From CAINVV01 sp037137375 (lineage in GTDB: Bacteria > Bacteroidota > Bacteroidia > Bacteroidales > Prolixibacteraceae): a stretch of 64,000 bases of DNA. The position numbers and the translations under genes are program-made. The notes under the pieces were generated by a model, which saw only the letters and a program-made list of their open reading frames with translations, was not told the origin of the DNA and ran no database searches. Shown piece after piece: positions 54,301 to 63,271 of this stretch. Position 1 is the first letter of the stretch, and each line of letters opens with the position of its first letter. The DNA is taken from assembly GCA_037137375.1 (NCBI GenBank), contig JBAXKJ010000002.1, positions 62,001-126,000 of the forward strand, read 5' to 3'.

Positions 54301-57300
54301 TTTTGAGGCAACTAATGTGGAATATATCGAATTCTGGATGATGGATCCCTTCCTGGAAGACAAGGCAGGTGATACGAATCCCGGGGGTAACCTGATTTTT
54401 CATCTCGGAAATGTATCTGAAGATGTTTTGCGGGATGGCAGAAAATCCTTTGAACAGGGTCTTCCAACCAGCGGCGATTATAGTGGTATGGATGTAACTG
54501 CCTGGGGCCGGGTACCCAAGCAGCAATCACTGGTTAAGGCATTTGACAATTCAGCCCCGGCGAGAATTTATCAGGATATTGGACTTGACGGATTAAATTC
54601 GACAGATGAACGTACTTTCTATCAGAAATTTCTTTCCTCACTGAGTCCGCTGGTCGATGCTTCTGCGCTGACCCAGACGCAAAAAGACCCTTCGAGCGAC
54701 GATTTCCATTACTTCAGGGGAACGGACTATGATCAGGAGAAGAAAGACCTGCTTGATAGGTACAAATTTTTCAGCAATACGGAGGGAAACTCTCCGACAA
54801 ATGAACAATCGACCGAAAGTTATCCAACAGCCGCAACTTCTATCCCGGATGTCGAGGATATCAACGATGACAATACCCTGAATGAAAATGAGTCTTATTT
54901 TCAGTATAAAATCAAGATTGATAAGGCCAGCATGGTATTAGGGAAAAACTATATCAGCGATATCAAGACTTCGGAAGTAACACTCAAAAGCGGGAAAAAA
55001 TCGACCGTTACCTGGTATCAGTTCAAGGTACCGGTGACCGAACCCGAAAAATCATACGGTTCAATCAGCGATTTCAGATCGATCCGTTTCATGAGAATGC
55101 TGGTAAACGGATGGAAAAAGCCTGTCGTGCTTCGTTTTGCTACGCTCGACCTGATCCGGACCAACTGGAGAAGGTATGATAAAACGCTGAATGCGGACGG
55201 AAGCCCGTCATCGGCCTCCACCCAGTTCGACATTTCGGCAGTTAATATTGAAGAGAACAGCAACCGTAAGCCGGTCAATTATGTGCTGCCTCCAGGGGTC
55301 GACCGGGTGATCGACCCTGCCAATGCGCAACTCCGCCAGCTGAATGAGCAATCCATGGTAATGAGGATATCCGATGTTGAACCGGGAGAAGCGAAGGCTG
55401 CCTTTAAGACAACTTCTGTGGATCTTAGGCGCTACAAGAATCTAAAGCTGGAAGTTCATGCCGAGAAATTGGATAATGCGCCGCTTCGGGACAATGAGCT
55501 ATCCCTTTTTATCAGGATTGGTTCCGATTTTCAGTACAATTATTACGAATATGAAATTCCACTAAAACTCACACCACCAGGCTATTATGAAAATGGAAAG
55601 GAGAGTGACAGGTACATTGTCTGGCCTTCTGAAAACCATGTCTACATCCCACTCGATCTGCTTCCTAAACTCAAGCTGGAAAGAAATGCGGAGATACATT
55701 TAGCGGGTTCCAAAATAACGATGGGTGATATTTATGAGAAAATCCACCAGGGCGTTAACAGCAACCAGAACAGAATTAAAATCAAAGGGAATCCGGACCT
55801 TTCCGAAGTAACCGTAATGATGATCGGTGTCGGTAACCGGAAGGGCCATACCATTGGAAGCCGCTCGGCTGAAGTATGGGTGAACGAATTACGGTTGACC
55901 AACTTCGAAGAAAATGGGGGCTGGGCCGCTATTGGACGTGTTTCAGGTAATCTGGCAGATCTGGGTACTTATTCCTTCGCAGGAAAGATGATGACTTCAG
56001 GATTTGGGGACATTGATTCCAAGATGTCGACAAGGGCAAAAGAAGATACCAGGGAATACGATGTTTCCACCAACATTGAACTTGGAAAGTTCTTTAAACC
56101 GGAATCAGGTGTGAAAATTCCAATGTATATGAGTTTCTCAAAATCTATCGCCACTCCGGAATATTCGCCTGTTGACAATGATGTAAAGCTGAATGATGCC
56201 ATGGCGATTGCTGCGACTAAGGCAGAAAGGGATTCAATAAAGAAAACCTCACTGGATTACAGTTCCCGTAAGAGCATCAATTTCACCAATGTACAGATAG
56301 ACAAGCCAAATAAAAAGGGAGATTCAAGATTCTATGACCTGTCGAATCTATCCCTCTCCTATTCTTATAACCAGTTTCAGCACGGGGATGTTAATACGCT
56401 GATTGAAAGGACAGACAATACCAGAACATTAATCAATTATCATTTTAACAGCAAACCAAAATCCATCGATCCTTTCAAGAAATTTGGATTTTTAAAATCC
56501 AAAAGCTTGGCGCTGATCAAAGACTTTAATTTCAGTCTGACCCCCGTTCAGGTCTCCCTCCGTTCGGATATGAGCAACATGCAGAGCCAGTTACAGTACA
56601 GGAATATTACCAATCCGGATTTTATCCTGCCCGTTTCCTATCAAAGGGATTACACGTGGAACCGTTATTATGATTTGAGGTTCGACCTCACAAGAAGTTT
56701 AAAATTGGATTTCTCGGCAGTTAATGCCTCCCGTATCGGTGACCCGATGAAACTCACCGATCCGACCCAGACTGACTATCAAGCCAGAAAAGATACAATT
56801 TGGAGGTCCATCCTCGAAGGAGGCAGGAATACTCATTACCATCATACCTGGAACATCACCTACACGGTTCCGATCAACAAACTCCCCTTGCTTGACTGGA
56901 CCAACGCCTCCATAACCTATCAGGCAGGCTACGACTGGAACCTGGCTCCCATTACCAGGGGGAATTATGTTATAGGGAATTCCATCAGCAATATGAGTTC
57001 CGCCCAGCTAAACGGAACACTTGATTTTCTGCAATTGTACAATAAAGTGCCGTTCTTGCGGACGGTAAATCAAAAATACGGGGAATTTAGCAGGGGCAGG
57101 AGAGAGAGTCAGGAGAGCAGTCGACAAAGGTATCAGGCGGCACAAAATGGCCCTGCACCTCAAAAATACCAGGAGCAGAATCTGATGCTCAAGAAGAATG
57201 CGCCTTATTCTTTTTTCCATAAACTGGGAACTCCTTCAGTACAGGTAAAAGTAACTGATAAAGCAGGAAAACCTATCGAGGGTAAAATCAATATCGTTAA

Positions 57301-58822
57301 TGACAACAGGGTTATATTCATACCATTAGCTGATTACGATGGAGCTAAAGTTGAGATTTTGGTCAATAAGAATAAGGATTCGGCCAACAAGATAAACCTG
57401 GGGCAACTCACCGCCAGGTTCCTGATGATGCTTTACAATGTTAACATCTCTTATTCTGAAAATGGTGGAACGTCGCTCTATGGATACATGCCGGGAAGCA
57501 GCATCCTTGGTCTCAATAATTATTCAAATGGGGGATTATCTTCCATGGCACCCGGATTACCATTTGTCATGGGAAACCAGGATGAAAAATTCGGTCTGCA
57601 GGCTGCTTCAAAAAACTGGATTACCACCGACACCATCCTGAATAAGCCTTATACGATGAGTCGTAATACCCGTCTGAATCTTAGGGCTAAGATTGTTCCC
57701 ATTCCTGACCTGAAAGTTGATCTGACAGCTAACAGGATCTTCTCCAAAAACAGTTCGGAATTCTTTATTTATAATGCAACTAATGGCTGGGATTCCTATA
57801 ACAACTCCTTCAATGGGAACTTCAGTATGTCTGTTATAACCATTGGTACTTCTTTTGAAAAACTGGGCAAAGCCTTCGTTCAGGATTCCAAAGGTTGGGA
57901 GAATTTTCAAACGGACCGGCAGGCAATCGCCAATAGGCTGGATGCTTCGAGAGTTGCCAATGCCAGTTTTGGTTACCAACCGGGAGTCATCGACCCTCTG
58001 ACAAAATTCCCCTCCGGATACGGTCCCACTTCTCAGGAAGTTCTCATACCATCCTTCTTTGCTGCCTATACTGGCCAGAATATCAATAAGGTAGAACTCA
58101 CTCCATTCCCCTCTGCAAGGTTTATGCTACCTAATTGGCGCATTCAATATTCCGGTGCTGTCAGCAAAATCAACATTCTAAAGAGTGTCATGAAGTCGAT
58201 GAACATTATGCACGACTATCGTTCAACCTACAATGTTGGAACCTATCTTTCCAACATGAATTATAAAACAGCATCTGATGGTTACAGTTATCAAAAGGAT
58301 GCTCAGAACAACTTTATGCCACTTTACGATGTGGCTGCAATCAACATCAATGAGACGTTTAATCCACTGTTCGACATCGATATTACCTGGCTCAACAACT
58401 TGACTACCAGACTTGAGTACCGTAAAACGCGAAACATTACATTGAGTCTCACCAACAATCAGACTACTGAAATGTACAACAATGAGGCGAGTCTGGGTCT
58501 GGGTTACCGATTCGAAAACATGAAGCTTTTCATTAAAACGAAGACCTCCTCCAAGATGTTGAACAATGACCTCAACATCAGGGCAGATGTTTCCTACAAC
58601 AAGAACAAAACGATTCTGAGAAAACTGGTGGAGGCTAATACACAACTTACGGCTGGTCAGGATGCTCTGTCCATCAAATTCTCCGCAGATTACAATTTGA
58701 GTGAGGTCTTTATCGTCCGGCTATTTTATGACCGGATCGTCAACAGTCCATATATTTCAAATGCTTATCGCACAACCAATTCAAATCTTGGTGTGAGCTT
58801 CAGGTTTACTTTGATCAAATAA
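51332..58822 (+). CDS. sprA: SprA, outer-membrane translocon of the type IX secretion system
   Basis: A 2496-residue protein, the size of SprA. The reading frame has no ATG before its signal peptide; the best start is TTG at 51332, which overlaps the ruvA stop in a TTGA arrangement, or a second TTG at 51341. The signal (FKTIVATLLFATIAIFGHSNAS) is followed by blocks typical of SprA/Sov, such as SAEVWVNELRLTNFEENGGWAAIGR near residue 1510 and VYLDDFEGTVTPINLKSFIGWSLAST near residue 840. SprA forms the very large outer membrane barrel through which T9SS cargo leaves the periplasm. It is needed for gliding adhesin export in Flavobacterium. The local ruvA-sprA linkage is known in this phylum from memory. 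Confidence 0.95.
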   Translation: MIKLKKVLFKTIVATLLFATIAIFGHSNASNGSATAMHGRFDDFFPTDTLAGQLQPKKKGNPFSQLNSRDSSAFYLKKPSNIRTEVVYDPLSSEYLISEKAGDIQYRLPGYLSLHEFLQIDLKGSIERYWRKKISLQSFERRSQLIPQFQIGGDAFNKVFGSSVVNIRPQGYVEMSLGLKSNKIENPAIPTRMQRNTTFDFNQKINVSLDGEIGERLKMRFNYNTDATFDFENKIKLNYSGGEDEIVRNIEAGNVSMPLTGTLIRGGTNLFGVKTDLQFGKLSVTALFSQQKGETKVINTQGGAERTKFEINATNYDANRNFFLGHHFYNTYDQALSELPILKTSVTLNKIEVWVTNTTNHFQESRNVLAILDLGETGQDMQNQTVAEFAATPGLSYPNNQLPNNGINGIYKVLTKNYPEVRDIARVNEILKPLTSRDFIAGRDYEKIENARKLDSTEYSVNRKLGYISLNRALNADEVLAVAYQYTSNGETFQVGEFSSDGIEAPQTLLLKMLKGTNLNPKFKNWDLMMKNIYNIQSQRISAAEFKLDVLYRNNASGTDLNYLPDGPLKEKTLLGVMNLDNLNSQHDPYPDGIFDFLDQVTIDALRGRIILPVVQPFGSNLEKKFKGDQSAIGKYVYSSLYNNTRTVAEQDAEKNKYHMRGSYKGLSNSEISLDAPNIARGSVKVMAGGMQLQEDVDYIVDYTQGRVKIINQGLLEAATPISISTESQDLFSMQRKTMLGTHLNYEISKNFNIGSTVMYLMEKPLTQKVNYGEDPIANTMLGFNASYSASSPFITKMVNALPFFRTKEESKIAIEMEWAKLFPGHSRAITKEGAVYLDDFEGTVTPINLKSFIGWSLASTPQGNNELFPEGGLINDLAYGYNRARLSWYVIDPFMQRNTAPSYLLQEEKLDDQRVREVFQAEIFPNRENPIGQPTNIPTLDLAFYPNERGPYNYDTSPSAYSSGVARDGKLSRPESRWGGIMRKIETSDFEATNVEYIEFWMMDPFLEDKAGDTNPGGNLIFHLGNVSEDVLRDGRKSFEQGLPTSGDYSGMDVTAWGRVPKQQSLVKAFDNSAPARIYQDIGLDGLNSTDERTFYQKFLSSLSPLVDASALTQTQKDPSSDDFHYFRGTDYDQEKKDLLDRYKFFSNTEGNSPTNEQSTESYPTAATSIPDVEDINDDNTLNENESYFQYKIKIDKASMVLGKNYISDIKTSEVTLKSGKKSTVTWYQFKVPVTEPEKSYGSISDFRSIRFMRMLVNGWKKPVVLRFATLDLIRTNWRRYDKTLNADGSPSSASTQFDISAVNIEENSNRKPVNYVLPPGVDRVIDPANAQLRQLNEQSMVMRISDVEPGEAKAAFKTTSVDLRRYKNLKLEVHAEKLDNAPLRDNELSLFIRIGSDFQYNYYEYEIPLKLTPPGYYENGKESDRYIVWPSENHVYIPLDLLPKLKLERNAEIHLAGSKITMGDIYEKIHQGVNSNQNRIKIKGNPDLSEVTVMMIGVGNRKGHTIGSRSAEVWVNELRLTNFEENGGWAAIGRVSGNLADLGTYSFAGKMMTSGFGDIDSKMSTRAKEDTREYDVSTNIELGKFFKPESGVKIPMYMSFSKSIATPEYSPVDNDVKLNDAMAIAATKAERDSIKKTSLDYSSRKSINFTNVQIDKPNKKGDSRFYDLSNLSLSYSYNQFQHGDVNTLIERTDNTRTLINYHFNSKPKSIDPFKKFGFLKSKSLALIKDFNFSLTPVQVSLRSDMSNMQSQLQYRNITNPDFILPVSYQRDYTWNRYYDLRFDLTRSLKLDFSAVNASRIGDPMKLTDPTQTDYQARKDTIWRSILEGGRNTHYHHTWNITYTVPINKLPLLDWTNASITYQAGYDWNLAPITRGNYVIGNSISNMSSAQLNGTLDFLQLYNKVPFLRTVNQKYGEFSRGRRESQESSRQRYQAAQNGPAPQKYQEQNLMLKKNAPYSFFHKLGTPSVQVKVTDKAGKPIEGKINIVNDNRVIFIPLADYDGAKVEILVNKNKDSANKINLGQLTARFLMMLYNVNISYSENGGTSLYGYMPGSSILGLNNYSNGGLSSMAPGLPFVMGNQDEKFGLQAASKNWITTDTILNKPYTMSRNTRLNLRAKIVPIPDLKVDLTANRIFSKNSSEFFIYNATNGWDSYNNSFNGNFSMSVITIGTSFEKLGKAFVQDSKGWENFQTDRQAIANRLDASRVANASFGYQPGVIDPLTKFPSGYGPTSQEVLIPSFFAAYTGQNINKVELTPFPSARFMLPNWRIQYSGAVSKINILKSVMKSMNIMHDYRSTYNVGTYLSNMNYKTASDGYSYQKDAQNNFMPLYDVAAININETFNPLFDIDITWLNNLTTRLEYRKTRNITLSLTNNQTTEMYNNEASLGLGYRFENMKLFIKTKTSSKMLNNDLNIRADVSYNKNKTILRKLVEANTQLTAGQDALSIKFSADYNLSEVFIVRLFYDRIVNSPYISNAYRTTNSNLGVSFRFTLIK

Positions 58823-58824
58823 TT

Positions 58825-59424
58825 ATGCTATTGAGCTGCTTTCAGACTGGCGTTCCGGAGGCCGGATGCGATGAGGCAGGCAGAGGATGTCTGGCCGGAC
58901 CGGTCTTCGCGGCTGCCGTTATTTTGCCGGAAGGTTTTACGTCTGAAGTATTGAACGACTCCAAACAACTTTCTGAGCAGCAACGATATAGCTTGAGGGA
59001 GATCATAGAAAAAGAGGCAATTTGCTGGGCTGTTGGAATCTGTAATCAGCAGGAGATTGATGAGATTAATATCCTCAACGCTTCCATCCTGGCCATGCAC
59101 AAGGCATTGAAACAGTTAAAAGTCAGTCCCCTGAATATTATCGTGGATGGGAACAGGTTTAAACCGTTCGAAAATATCCTCCATACCTGTTTTGTGAAAG
59201 GTGACGGGCGTTTTCTATCCATCGCGGCTGCTTCGGTATTAGCCAAAACCTACCGGGATGACTACATGAAGAAGATTCACGCCGATTTCCCGGATTATGG
59301 CTGGAATCAAAACAAAGGCTACCCAACCGCGAAACACAGGGCGGCAATACTCCAATATGGGATCACGGAGCATCACAGAAAATCGTTCAGGCTAACCGAT
59401 GATCAGCTGAAACTGGATTTATGA
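58825..59424 (+). CDS. rnhB: Ribonuclease HII
   Basis: A 199-residue enzyme that cuts RNA in RNA-DNA hybrids and at single ribonucleotides. The active-site DEAGRG lies at D16-G21, followed by GPVFAAAVILP and the NDSKQLSEQQR block, the IVDGNRF segment with a conserved aspartate, and SIAAASVLAKTYRDDYM. The start is 2 bases after the sprA stop, so it is probably the last gene of the pdxA-ruvA-sprA-rnhB run. It converges on the tolC-like gene. Confidence 0.95.
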   Translation: MLLSCFQTGVPEAGCDEAGRGCLAGPVFAAAVILPEGFTSEVLNDSKQLSEQQRYSLREIIEKEAICWAVGICNQQEIDEINILNASILAMHKALKQLKVSPLNIIVDGNRFKPFENILHTCFVKGDGRFLSIAAASVLAKTYRDDYMKKIHADFPDYGWNQNKGYPTAKHRAAILQYGITEHHRKSFRLTDDQLKLDL

Positions 59425-59439
59425 TTTTCCTGGTAAGGA

Positions 59440-60777
59440 TCAGAGGGAAATCGGAATGCCACGATAAAAATCCAGGATCTTGGATCTGAAAATAAATTCG
59501 TATTTGGCGCGGAGCAGATCAGATGAAGCCTTAACCATATTGGTTTTGGCGGTATTATATTCCACTGCATTGACCATTCCAACATTAAATTTCTCTTCTG
59601 AATAGCGAAATGCTTCCTTCATGGATGCGACGGCTTTCTCGGTAGATTTAAAGCGGTTAAAAGAGGTAAGCGCAGTAGTCTGGGCGGTCTCGATTTGCTG
59701 CCTCAGCACTTTTTTGGTTCCTTCCAGATCCAGTTGGGTATTTAACACCTGAATTTTGGCATTATCGACCTGCATCTTGCTCTGGAACCGGTTAAAGATC
59801 GGAATGTTCATCTGCAGACCCAGGCCCTTGCGCTGGTTATTTTTCAGCTGATCGTTGAAAACAATGCTTGAACCCTTGGTATCAGTATACTTGTTGTTGT
59901 AAAGTGTGTAGTAATTGGCATAAAATGTCATGGTAGGATAAAGAAGTCCCTGTGCCATTTTCAATTGATATTCGGTACTTTGCAGTCTGAACTCGGCGCC
60001 TCTGATTTCCGGACGTTGTTTTAGGGCACCCATGTACACGTCCTGTGCCGAAATGACAGAAGCTTGTGCACTTACTTCGGGAAGAGCTGGTATTTCTACA
60101 TCAAATTTGTCGGAGAAGGAAATCTCAAGCATCTGTGCAAGTTTCAATTTAGAAAGCTGAAGCTGGGTTTTTGCATCCACGAGATTTAATTCCTCCCTCG
60201 CCAGCTGTGCCTCAATTTCGAGCAATGCTCCGCTGGCCAGACTACCAGCATTGACTTTTTCCTGCGATTGCTTAAGTTGTTGATTCGTAATTGCCATCTG
60301 ATCCTCTGAAACTTTCACCAGCTCTTTGGCAAACAGGATTTCAAGGAAAGTGGAGGCTATGTTGAGAGAAAGATCGTCCTTGGCTTTGGCAAGATCTTCA
60401 AAACTGGCCTTGAGATCAAGCTCTATCTTTTTGATACCATTGGTGATCTGGGATCCCTGATAAACAACAGTTTGTGTACTTAATCCAAAGTCGGTTTGCG
60501 CTGAGTTGACATTCTTATAGGTATTATCATAGGTGAGTGACCTTCCATAATTCTGGTTTTGCGATACCTGTCCACCGAGATTGGGTAATCTGGTACTCTT
60601 CTTCCCTTTGAGATTATTTAGCTGGTATTGAGTGTTCAGGGTGCTCTGTTTGATCTGGATGTTATTATCCAGCGCGTAATTAATGCATTTGTCGAGCGTC
60701 CACAACTCCTGAGCGTGCAGTGTGGCGAAAAGTGCCATCAGAAGTACATAGGCCAGGGTAAAAATGGTTCGTATCAT
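59440..60777 (-). CDS. TolC family outer membrane efflux protein
   Basis: A 445-residue protein starting at the ATG at 60775-60777 (an in-frame TTG three codons up is less likely). A signal peptide (FTLAYVLLMALFATLHAQ) precedes LWTLDKCINYALDNN, the usual start of the first outer membrane efflux repeat. Long alpha-helical stretches (about residues 120-215 and 320-420) flank beta-strand segments, the TolC layout. It would form the trimeric exit duct for the adaptor and permeases encoded just upstream on the same strand. The gap to the adaptor stop is 43 bases. Confidence 0.92.
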   Translation of the reverse strand: MIRTIFTLAYVLLMALFATLHAQELWTLDKCINYALDNNIQIKQSTLNTQYQLNNLKGKKSTRLPNLGGQVSQNQNYGRSLTYDNTYKNVNSAQTDFGLSTQTVVYQGSQITNGIKKIELDLKASFEDLAKAKDDLSLNIASTFLEILFAKELVKVSEDQMAITNQQLKQSQEKVNAGSLASGALLEIEAQLAREELNLVDAKTQLQLSKLKLAQMLEISFSDKFDVEIPALPEVSAQASVISAQDVYMGALKQRPEIRGAEFRLQSTEYQLKMAQGLLYPTMTFYANYYTLYNNKYTDTKGSSIVFNDQLKNNQRKGLGLQMNIPIFNRFQSKMQVDNAKIQVLNTQLDLEGTKKVLRQQIETAQTTALTSFNRFKSTEKAVASMKEAFRYSEEKFNVGMVNAVEYNTAKTNMVKASSDLLRAKYEFIFRSKILDFYRGIPISL

Positions 60778-60820
60778 GGTCTTCAAATTTTTATGCTAAG
60801 TTACCTCTTTTCGTAATATA

Positions 60821-61933
60821 CTATTTCTTTTCTTCTGGCTTCTTCTTTGGATCAATCAAATTACCCTTGATTTTATCCTCTTTTGTCAGACCGGAAACGA
60901 TCTCAATATTAATACCGTCTGACAAGCCTGTCTTCACAAACCTCTTCTCATACTGGTCCATAGCCTTCTCTACTTCAACATAAGCGGTATCGTGGGCAAA
61001 TTTAAGCAGCCCTTCCGGGATTGTCAGGACACTGTCGCGGCGATCCAGGACAATATTGGCATTTGCGCTGTATCCCGAACGGATAAACTGATCATTTTTC
61101 AGCAACACATCCGCCTTAATCTCAAACTGTATCGCTCCGTTCTCGGTTTTTCCTTTTGGAGCGACGTACTTCAAGATGGCATTGAATTTTTGGTTATCGA
61201 TGGCACCGATGGTCAATTCGATGTTCATTCCTTCTCTTATCCTACCCACTTCTGTTTCATCAACTTTACCAAGAAAAATCATGTCATTCATGTCTGCTAC
61301 GATGGCAATGGTGGTACCAGCGTTGAAAGTGTTGGCCTGAATGACGGAGAATCCCTCTTTAACAGGTACGTCCAACACCATCCCATTGATCGTTGAACGA
61401 ATCAGGGTATTGGTTGTCTTGGCAGAATTTTTGGTCACCCCTTTCCTGATCAATTCCAGATTGTTTTCTGCAGATTCAACCTCTTCGCGAGAGGAGTTGT
61501 AAGACAGTTTTGCCTTTTGATACTCTTCTTTGCTGATAACCTTCTTCTCGAACAGGGTGGTCTGACGCTCGTAATCAACCTTGGCATCCTCATAATTCAG
61601 CTGGGCCCTCTTCACCCGGGATTCGGCATTGTTAAGAGTCACCATGTCAGGAATGATGTTGATCTGAGCCATCACGTCATCCTTGTGCACCATCTGTCCT
61701 GCTTCCAGGTATACTTTTTCAATAATACCCGATACCTGAGGTTTGATCTCTATCTCTTTTCTGGGCTGGACTGTACCGGTAGCAACGGTTTTCTTAATAA
61801 TACTATTTTTTGTGGCACTCCTTATCTCGAACTTATCTGGTACTTTCCGCGATTTCTGATACAAAAACACCAGCGTCCAAATAAACAGGATGGCTATCAA
61901 ACTGAGTCCGAAAATTTTAAAAAACTTTTTCAT
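60821..61933 (-). CDS. HlyD/MacA-like periplasmic adaptor of the export operon
   Basis: A 370-residue membrane-fusion protein with an N-terminal anchor (FGLSLIAILFIWTLVFLYQ). The lipoyl-type halves (GTVQPRKEIEIKPQVSGIIEKVYLEAGQMVHKDDVMAQI and STINGMVLDVPVKEGFSVI) enclose a helical hairpin of about 90 residues. It lies between the MacB-like permease gene (43 bases upstream) and the TolC-like gene, so the assignment as the adaptor of a MacAB-TolC-like exporter is well supported by context. The C-terminus is Lys/Glu-rich. Substrate unknown. Confidence 0.93.
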   Translation of the reverse strand: MKKFFKIFGLSLIAILFIWTLVFLYQKSRKVPDKFEIRSATKNSIIKKTVATGTVQPRKEIEIKPQVSGIIEKVYLEAGQMVHKDDVMAQINIIPDMVTLNNAESRVKRAQLNYEDAKVDYERQTTLFEKKVISKEEYQKAKLSYNSSREEVESAENNLELIRKGVTKNSAKTTNTLIRSTINGMVLDVPVKEGFSVIQANTFNAGTTIAIVADMNDMIFLGKVDETEVGRIREGMNIELTIGAIDNQKFNAILKYVAPKGKTENGAIQFEIKADVLLKNDQFIRSGYSANANIVLDRRDSVLTIPEGLLKFAHDTAYVEVEKAMDQYEKRFVKTGLSDGINIEIVSGLTKEDKIKGNLIDPKKKPEEKK

Positions 61934-61976
61934 GGTAACCTTTTTTATTCAATATCTATTTTGAAACTTTATATTC

Positions 61977-63245
61977 TTATTCTTCTCTCAAAGCCTCAAT
62001 CGGCTTAATTTGTAATGCTCTTTTAGCAGGAATTGAACCTGCAAATAATCCGGCAAGTATTAAAATAGTCAAAGATGCGATGGCCATCGAAATGCTTACT
62101 TCCGGGTTCTTGAAGAAAGCCCTGTCTGTACTTGGTGGCTGACTCTCAATCACTTTATTCACCAATTCAAGCAAGGCGACACCGAGCGACAAACCCGTAT
62201 AACCTGCCACCGTTGTAAGAGCAACACTTTCCAGCATAATCTGGGTGATAATGGTACGCGGCGAAGCGCCCAAGGCGCGCTGCACGCCAATTTCTTTGGT
62301 CCTTTCCTTGACGATAACCAGCATGATATTGCTCACACCGATCACTCCGGCCATCAGCGTTCCAATTCCCACAATCCAGGTTAAAACTCCGATCGCAATA
62401 AAAAGACCGTTCATCTGCTGAAACTCCTTCTCGATATTGACACTGTTTAACGCCTGGACATCTGTTGGAGCAATAGAGTGTCTTGATTTGATGATGGCTT
62501 TAACTTTTTCTTCTACAACGCTTACCGGGATACCTTTCTTCGCCGTGACAGCAAGGAAATGCACCATGTTTCCCATGTTGTAGGTCAATTGCATGGTGGT
62601 AAAAGGAAGGAAAATCGATTCTTCTGCTCTACCATTGATATTTATCTGGGTCTCAGGTCTGATTACACCAATGACCTGGTAATAGACTCCGGAAATTTTA
62701 AGGTATTCTCCAATAGGATTTTCCTTGGCATCGAACATCTGCTCAAATACCTTCTCTCCGATCACGCAAACTTTGCGTCTTTCCAGGATATCCACGTCAT
62801 TGATCCATCTACCCTGTAAAACGGTATATGGGTCGATCTTGACATATTCCGGATAATCACCCTTGACATTGTACGCGCCAGTTTTTAGTCCGTGAATGGT
62901 ATTGGGTCCACCATTCATTCTGGAACCGAAATTCTTCGGAGAGATATATTCTACTTCCGGAACATTTGCCTGAATGAAAGCCAGATCATCGGAATTCATG
63001 TGCCACTGTCTGCCGCGTTTAAATCCTTTGTAGGGTTCACCGGTCTGTTCAGACCACATAAAACAGGAGTTAGTAGCAAATTTGGCGACCCCCTCAACGA
63101 TGCCATTTTTCAAGCCGTTGGCAGATCCTGCCATCACAATTAGCATGAAGATGCCCCAGAACACTCCGAAAGCGGTGAGCAGACTCCTGACTTTGTTCTT
63201 TGCCAGGGCATGCCATATTTCATTCCATCTGTCGAGGTCAAACAT
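61977..63245 (-). CDS. MacB-like ABC transporter permease
   Basis: A 422-residue membrane protein. One N-terminal membrane segment (about residues 20-42, LLTAFGVFWGIFMLIVMAGS) precedes a periplasmic MacB_PCD domain (about 50-270), and three membrane segments of the FtsX domain follow (IGVLTWIVGIGTLMAGVIGVSNIMLV, a middle one, and MAIASLTILILAGLFAGSIPA). The KERTKEIGVQRALGASPR cytoplasmic loop and the PIEALREE end are family hallmarks. There is no ATPase domain, so the nucleotide-binding subunit must be a separate gene, probably upstream beyond the window. It is paralogous to the neighbouring partial permease. Confidence 0.93.
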   Translation of the reverse strand: MFDLDRWNEIWHALAKNKVRSLLTAFGVFWGIFMLIVMAGSANGLKNGIVEGVAKFATNSCFMWSEQTGEPYKGFKRGRQWHMNSDDLAFIQANVPEVEYISPKNFGSRMNGGPNTIHGLKTGAYNVKGDYPEYVKIDPYTVLQGRWINDVDILERRKVCVIGEKVFEQMFDAKENPIGEYLKISGVYYQVIGVIRPETQININGRAEESIFLPFTTMQLTYNMGNMVHFLAVTAKKGIPVSVVEEKVKAIIKSRHSIAPTDVQALNSVNIEKEFQQMNGLFIAIGVLTWIVGIGTLMAGVIGVSNIMLVIVKERTKEIGVQRALGASPRTIITQIMLESVALTTVAGYTGLSLGVALLELVNKVIESQPPSTDRAFFKNPEVSISMAIASLTILILAGLFAGSIPAKRALQIKPIEALREE

Positions 63246-63271
63246 CTGTTACTCTTTTATAGTTGTTGTTG